Assembly: GCF_907164915.1 (NCBI RefSeq)
Contig: NC_061868.1
Location: 44,825,689-44,889,688 of the forward strand
DNA: 64,000 bases
Direction: 5' to 3'
DNA from: Impatiens glandulifera
Lineage: Eukaryota > Streptophyta > Magnoliopsida > Ericales > Balsaminaceae
The first letter of the stretch is position 1, and each line of letters opens with the position of its first letter. The notes below the pieces were generated by a model. It was given only the letters and a program-made list of their open reading frames with translations, did no database searches and had not been told where the DNA came from. Positions 59,330 to 64,000 of the stretch are shown here, piece after piece. A program made the translations under genes and the position numbers.

Positions 59330-62300
59330 GGGTAAATAATAATAATAATTATTATTATTAATTAGGATTATAAATAATTAATTATATATATATATATAAA
59401 TATATACTTTTGTTGAATGTGACATGGACTTGCTTTAATTTTGATTTCATGGTTTTTCCTTATGGCGGTTGAGATGTCAAAATGGAGCCGACAAATGCGG
59501 TGACTATTGATCTCATTGAACATGTGTTATAAAATAATAATTTATTCAAATTATATGATCTTCATTTTTATTAACTATTATGCATGACAAATTCTTGAGA
59601 GTTGAAAAAAATGACTTTTAATTTTATTTGTATGGTTGTCTATTTTATATTATAGTATTTGTCTTTGAATATTATATATTGATGTGCCGAAAATAATTTT
59701 TATATAGAATGGGTTTTTCATGTTATATGTTGAATAGATTGGGCCCATATTGGTTCTTAGGATAAAGATTAAGTTAAAGTTTCATGGGTCTAAAAGCCCA
59801 AGAAGAAATTTGGGCTCAGATGGTCCCTAGGAAACCATGCTTTCAATGAAATTAACCTTTTAAAAAAAGAAAAGGGTAGAATCAAGATTTCTTTTCAATT
59901 TTACACCAATTTAACCAGTCAAATTGAGTTAAAATCTTATGTGAATTAAACTAGAAAAGTATCATAATTTTATGGGTTATTTGAACAACAATAGAAGTCA
60001 CTCAAATAACCTATCTTGGTATTCTTAAAAAAATAATTGAAAAAAAAAATGAATTATTTGATTAAAAATTTAATGGTATAAATATATAATATAAAAATAA
60101 AATATATTTTAACATGCGATTGATAAGAAAGAATGTGCGGATCAATTATTGCTAGGGCTGTCAATATTTAACCCTAAAATCAAAAAAAATTATGTTAGGA
60201 TAATGTATTTTTAAGTTTAGGTAAAAATTAAGTTGACTCAATTAACATGGCTAATAAACATGTCAAAAACGGGTTAATGTAAACTGTTTACAGTTTTCTT
60301 TTGTATGATTTTTTATTTGTCTTTTCCTACTCACTTAATTTTTTAAGTGAGTGTGTGATAAAAATTTATTCGAGTAATAGGTTAATCGGGCCAATTAGTC
60401 GACTTCGGGTCAATTACAAATAAACATGTAACCTAAACCTATTAGGTTCATGTTTGGTTTGTTCAACCCGCTCCAAACTCAAATACAAATAAACATGTGA
60501 GGTTTATGTTCCGAATAGTAAACCTATTAAGTTCATGTTTGGTTTGTTCAACCCGCTAAAATGACCATCCGATTCCTCGACCAACATGAATTGTCAACAA
60601 AAGAACATCACTTTCTTTTCTTTATACAGAAGTTATTCTTAATACTTTTTTGGGGCCATACTAAGAAAGAGGTCCAGTCTAACCCTAATTATTACAAAAT
60701 ATTCAAATAATCCAATATAATTATTTTATTTTTATTTTTTTTAGATGATTTTACAGAAACATATAAATACAATTAATAAATTACCAGCTACCACTAGTTT
60801 TGTGGATTTGGCCTTGTTTTGAATTGTCTGTATTGTTTGAATTTTCTCCTTTCTTTTATTCCTCTTTTACCTGGAAACAGCTGTAACAATGCTTTACATT
60901 TCATTTCATTTTTTTAATAAAAACATTTAAATTGAAGTGAAATTATTCACTTCCTATATATATATATAAATAATAATAAAACTATCATAACAAAATATAT
61001 TAGTTAATTTTCTCAATAAAATAAATCATGTTTTTCAAGAAAAGAAATAATATTAAAATATGTATAGACTTTTAGTACATTATAATTAATTTAATTTTAA
61101 TTATATTTATTAATTATTTTAAAACAAACCAAAGAAGTCTGAATTTTGATGGTAGTCACGATTATTCTTAATCTTTGTTTCTATAGAATGGTGGTCACGA
61201 TTTGACTCTTAGGATTATGGTTATATTAATTGTATGTAAAATATTATAATGCAGTTCTGAATTTATAAAACAAAACAATTCCAACTTTCAAATTTGTTTT
61301 CTTTCTTCAAAGTAGAAAAATTCCTATTATTGAAAAAGTGAGTTACAAACATTAATTAATTAATACAAATATTTTGATTAATGTGTATAGAGTCCTGAAA
61401 TATATAGATATCTTTTAAATGAAAACTGCATAGTAGGTGATAAAGTGATTTTGTGGAAATTGGTAATAAAGTTAGAGATTATGTTCTCATGTGAAATTTA
61501 ATGTCATCAATTATAAATATTATTTTTGAATTAAACACTATCCCTACCATATAAGCGGTATCAATTTATGACTTTTTATTTGTTTTTCTAGTGAAAAATC
61601 GAGATTGAATTCTTTGATCTAACTTAAACTATATATCTTAACGAGTTTAACGTTCTATTCTCATCTTAATGTAAATGGTTTGATCAATTTATACCTTGCA
61701 ATGTAAAAAAAAAAAAGATTTAAGAAAATTCAAAATAATCAGTTTTCATTTATTGATCAGTTCAATTAAGCCAGTTAAACATCAAGTTTATTTGTTCGTC
61801 AAAAATAATTACTAGGTAATGAAAATATATTTAAAAACAAATAACATCAATAATAATATAATAATATGTAACATTTTTATATTTTTCTAAAAAATGTAAA
61901 GGCATTTTTACTATTAGTATTTTTAATTTTAAAATATTTTATAGTTTAAAATTTTAACTATTAAAATAAGTTTAGATATTAATTCTTATTCATAAACTCA
62001 TTATATATCTATATATTTTTTAAAATTTAAACAATTATTGGACGACAGTCATTAAACCTTATTGTTGTGCCCGACTTAATTATATTTTGATAATTCTAAA
62101 GATTTCCTTATCCATTTGTTAGTAATAAAAAATGCTGCTTATAAAAATATTAAAAATTAATATTTATATTAAAAAGAGAAAATATATATTTAAAGTAAGA
62201 AATGATGAACTTTTCCTTGAAATTCCAATGTGGGCGTACAGTATTTTACACGCCGCCCCGCCTCCAAATAAGGAAAATAAAACATTAAAATGTTTTTTTT

Positions 62301-62460
62301 AATTTAATTTAAATTCAATTCAATTCTTTATTACGTGCATTCCACTGCCAAACCTCGCACAATCTCAAGATTCTCAACCACCGTCAATATACATATTTAA
62401 TTTTATTTAGACTTTTCAAAAATGTCTCTAGCTTAATTAAAATAGTCAAAATTAAGAGCC
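59330..62460. other. Intergenic, repeats only
   Basis: AT-rich. At 60410-60560 an about 81-bp segment is duplicated in tandem: AACCTATTAGGTTCATGTTT then GGTTTGTTCAACCCGCT (60438-60478) and again with one change at 60519-60559, preceded each time by ACAAATAAACATGT. This block together with GGGCTGTCAATATTTAACCC (60155) has the look of a plant transposon remnant. The remainder shows no gene. Confidence 0.5.
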
Positions 62461-62556
62461 ATTTAATTTCTTATGAACCCTACAAGAAGGTCACATGAAA
62501 ATTCCCTTTTAATTTCTCTATTTATACTTAGTTTCCTACAAAATCATCCAAGACTA

Positions 62557-63024
62557 ATGAATATGGAAAACAAAAGGAATATGGCAAGTTGCAAGAAGCA
62601 TCCCAAGCACAAACAATCCCCCGGAGTATGCTCCATTTGTTTGAACGATAAGCTTTCCAAGATATCGTCAACATCATCTTTGCGAAAATATAATACGCGT
62701 TCTTCGTGTTCTTCTTCTTTGTCGTCAATTTCTTCAATTTCATCCGACGCATCTCCGGTTCCATATCAACATTATAACGATGGTCGGTTTTCTTTGGGCG
62801 GGAAAAGTGCGGTGATGCTCATGAAGAGCACGTCCATGGCTTTTGAGTTTGATCATAGAAAAAGAGATATTGGATCGGATCATGGGTTAATGAAGAAGGA
62901 CAAGAAGAAAACCGGGTTTTGGTCTAAGTTACTTCGAGCTAGGACTAGTAAGAGTATCGACCATGGCTTGGTTCGTTCTAGGACCACGAGAGAAAGAGTA
63001 AATGCGTCGACTAGGGTTCATTAA
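62557..63024 (+). CDS. Small OCTOPUS/DUF740-like protein of unknown function
   Basis: Single exon, 155 residues from the ATG at 62557 (MNMENKRNMASCKKHPKHKQ). The frame is open upstream to an ATG at 62473, but those 28 residues (hydrophobic, no homology recognised) are less likely, as related proteins begin shortly before the CKKHP motif. The conserved block CKKHPKHKQSPGVCSICLND (residues about 12-31 of this model) resembles the Cys-rich N-terminal motif of plant DUF740/OCTOPUS-type proteins (RHP...GVCA.CL...L). A Ser-rich stretch (SSCSSSLSSISSISSD) and a basic region (KRDIGSDHGLMKKDKKKTGF then WSKLLRARTSKS) follow; FWSKLLR is typical of the family. OCTOPUS itself is a polar membrane protein of protophloem; for this short relative no role is known. 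Stop at 63022-63024. Confidence 0.75.
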   Translation: MNMENKRNMASCKKHPKHKQSPGVCSICLNDKLSKISSTSSLRKYNTRSSCSSSLSSISSISSDASPVPYQHYNDGRFSLGGKSAVMLMKSTSMAFEFDHRKRDIGSDHGLMKKDKKKTGFWSKLLRARTSKSIDHGLVRSRTTRERVNASTRVH

Positions 63025-63029
63025 AGGAT

Positions 63030-64000
63030 TGATGTGGTGTTTCTCTTTTTTATTTTTTTCCTTGATCTTCTTTGTTTGTTTAATTTCTTGGATGGATACT
63101 ACACAATGAAAATTATCCCTTTATTACAAGATTGCATGCATGATATGATCAATGTAAAAGAATGTGGAGATGTAAATATGGAGAGATTTGATCTAGTATT
63201 GTCCATAATTTCTATTTTCAAAATTTAGATTTTTATGTTTTTGCAACAAATGAAGAAGTCTTTCTAATTCATGATTCTCCTTGAGAAGAAAGGTTGAAAA
63301 GTCATTTTCTTATTTTCCTTCAATGTTTCTTTTGCATCGGAGAGGAACGCGTAAGAACCTACCGTTGTGAGGGGTACTTCTCAAACAGGTGCTCCTCCAT
63401 CTCTATATAACCGCTGGTTTCTCAAGAATACGCAAGTGTCTATTTTTTTCAACACTTAGATTTGAGTTGGTATTATATCTTTTTCGTTGCGATATCTTGT
63501 GTGACTGAATCGGATTTTTATTCTTCAATTTTATAATTTGAGATTCTAAATAATATTCATTTAAATCTTCTGATTGGACTCTTAGTGATTATTTCTCGAG
63601 TTCAAGTTTGTTTCTTCTTTACAACAAAAAAGATAATTGTTATCGGATCTGAATTTGTTTTTTTGTCTTTTCAATAAAGAGTCACTGAAATTGATTTCTC
63701 AAGTTGTTGTAGACCTTCTTACAAGTATCCTTCCATTAATTCGATACTTCCATTATTTCTTCGGATTTATCACAATTTTTTTCCCAATAGATGATTAATT
63801 ATCATTTGATCGAATATTTTTTGACGTTGTTTATTAACCTTCGATCAAGAACAATTTTCAATACCGCTCAAAATATTTGATAGAGATTTTACGACATTGT
63901 TTGATTGATTTGCTAGACCCATCACGTATATCACGTATATGGATATTTAGAGTCACCGCCAAGAATTTGAAAGAATATTGTTGAATTTTCTTTCTTAAAA
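63030..64000. other. 3' flank and unidentified sequence
   Basis: 63030-63240 is the probable 3' untranslated region; the 64-codon frame there is AT-rich and random-looking. From about 63335 the DNA is less AT-rich and includes GAGGAACGCGTAAGAACCTA and CTCTATATAACCGCTGGTTT (TATA-like), which resembles the promoter part of an LTR or the start of another transcribed unit running out of the window. No coding frame could be supported. Confidence 0.35.

Overview
This window is nuclear DNA of a flowering plant, almost certainly a eudicot. It is strongly AT-rich, its genes carry GT-AG introns with AT-rich interiors, and the recognisable proteins (ATL RING-H2 ligases, HD-Zip I, a bHLH96-type factor, a uclacyanin-type phytocyanin, an arabinogalactan protein, a chloroplast two-RRM protein) belong to plant families. 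The species cannot be told from the sequence. About 10 genes occupy roughly 12 kb; the rest is intergenic DNA full of decayed transposons, tandem arrays and (TA)n tracts.

Layout. 1-2056: tRNA-like (SINE-type) head, an array with an about 88-bp period, a Helitron 3' terminus, and a decayed hAT transposase whose terminal repeat abuts a gene fragment. 2037-2378: truncated second copy of a proline-rich membrane protein gene; the intact copy is at 5868-6638, and the pair with their promoters form a direct duplication about 4.2 kb apart. 3120-3903: Ty1/copia gag remnant. 10670-13939: eight-exon MATE transporter. 14458-15087: ATL RING-H2 ligase. 16-25 kb: no convincing gene, but LINE tails and MITE-like elements. 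25815-27161: three-exon bHLH96-like transcription factor. 27-33 kb: SINE, LINE and microsatellite debris. 33294-33916: phytocyanin. 36669-37874: chloroplast RRM protein. 39.5-43.3 kb: GC-rich repeats, an alternating satellite-like array and a hAT element inserted in a TA microsatellite. 43950-44909: second ATL ligase. 45576-45881: short classical AGP. 47.5-52.1 kb: unidentified GC-richer segment, MITE, LINE fragment, and a tandem array whose unit contains tRNA-like promoter boxes. 58479-59315: HD-Zip I factor with two short upstream ORFs. 62557-63024: small OCTOPUS/DUF740-like protein.

The genes do not form a pathway or cluster; this is ordinary plant gene order. The items most worth following are the HD-Zip I leader with two uORFs joined by a TGATG overlap, the TED7-like duplication cut by a hAT terminus, the 64-bp near-perfect inverted repeat at 34.6-35.1 kb, the A/B alternating array at 40.1-40.6 kb, and the tRNA-box tandem array at 50.6-52.1 kb. 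Exon borders were worked out by hand from reading frame, GT-AG signals and remembered family conservation; no search or alignment was run.
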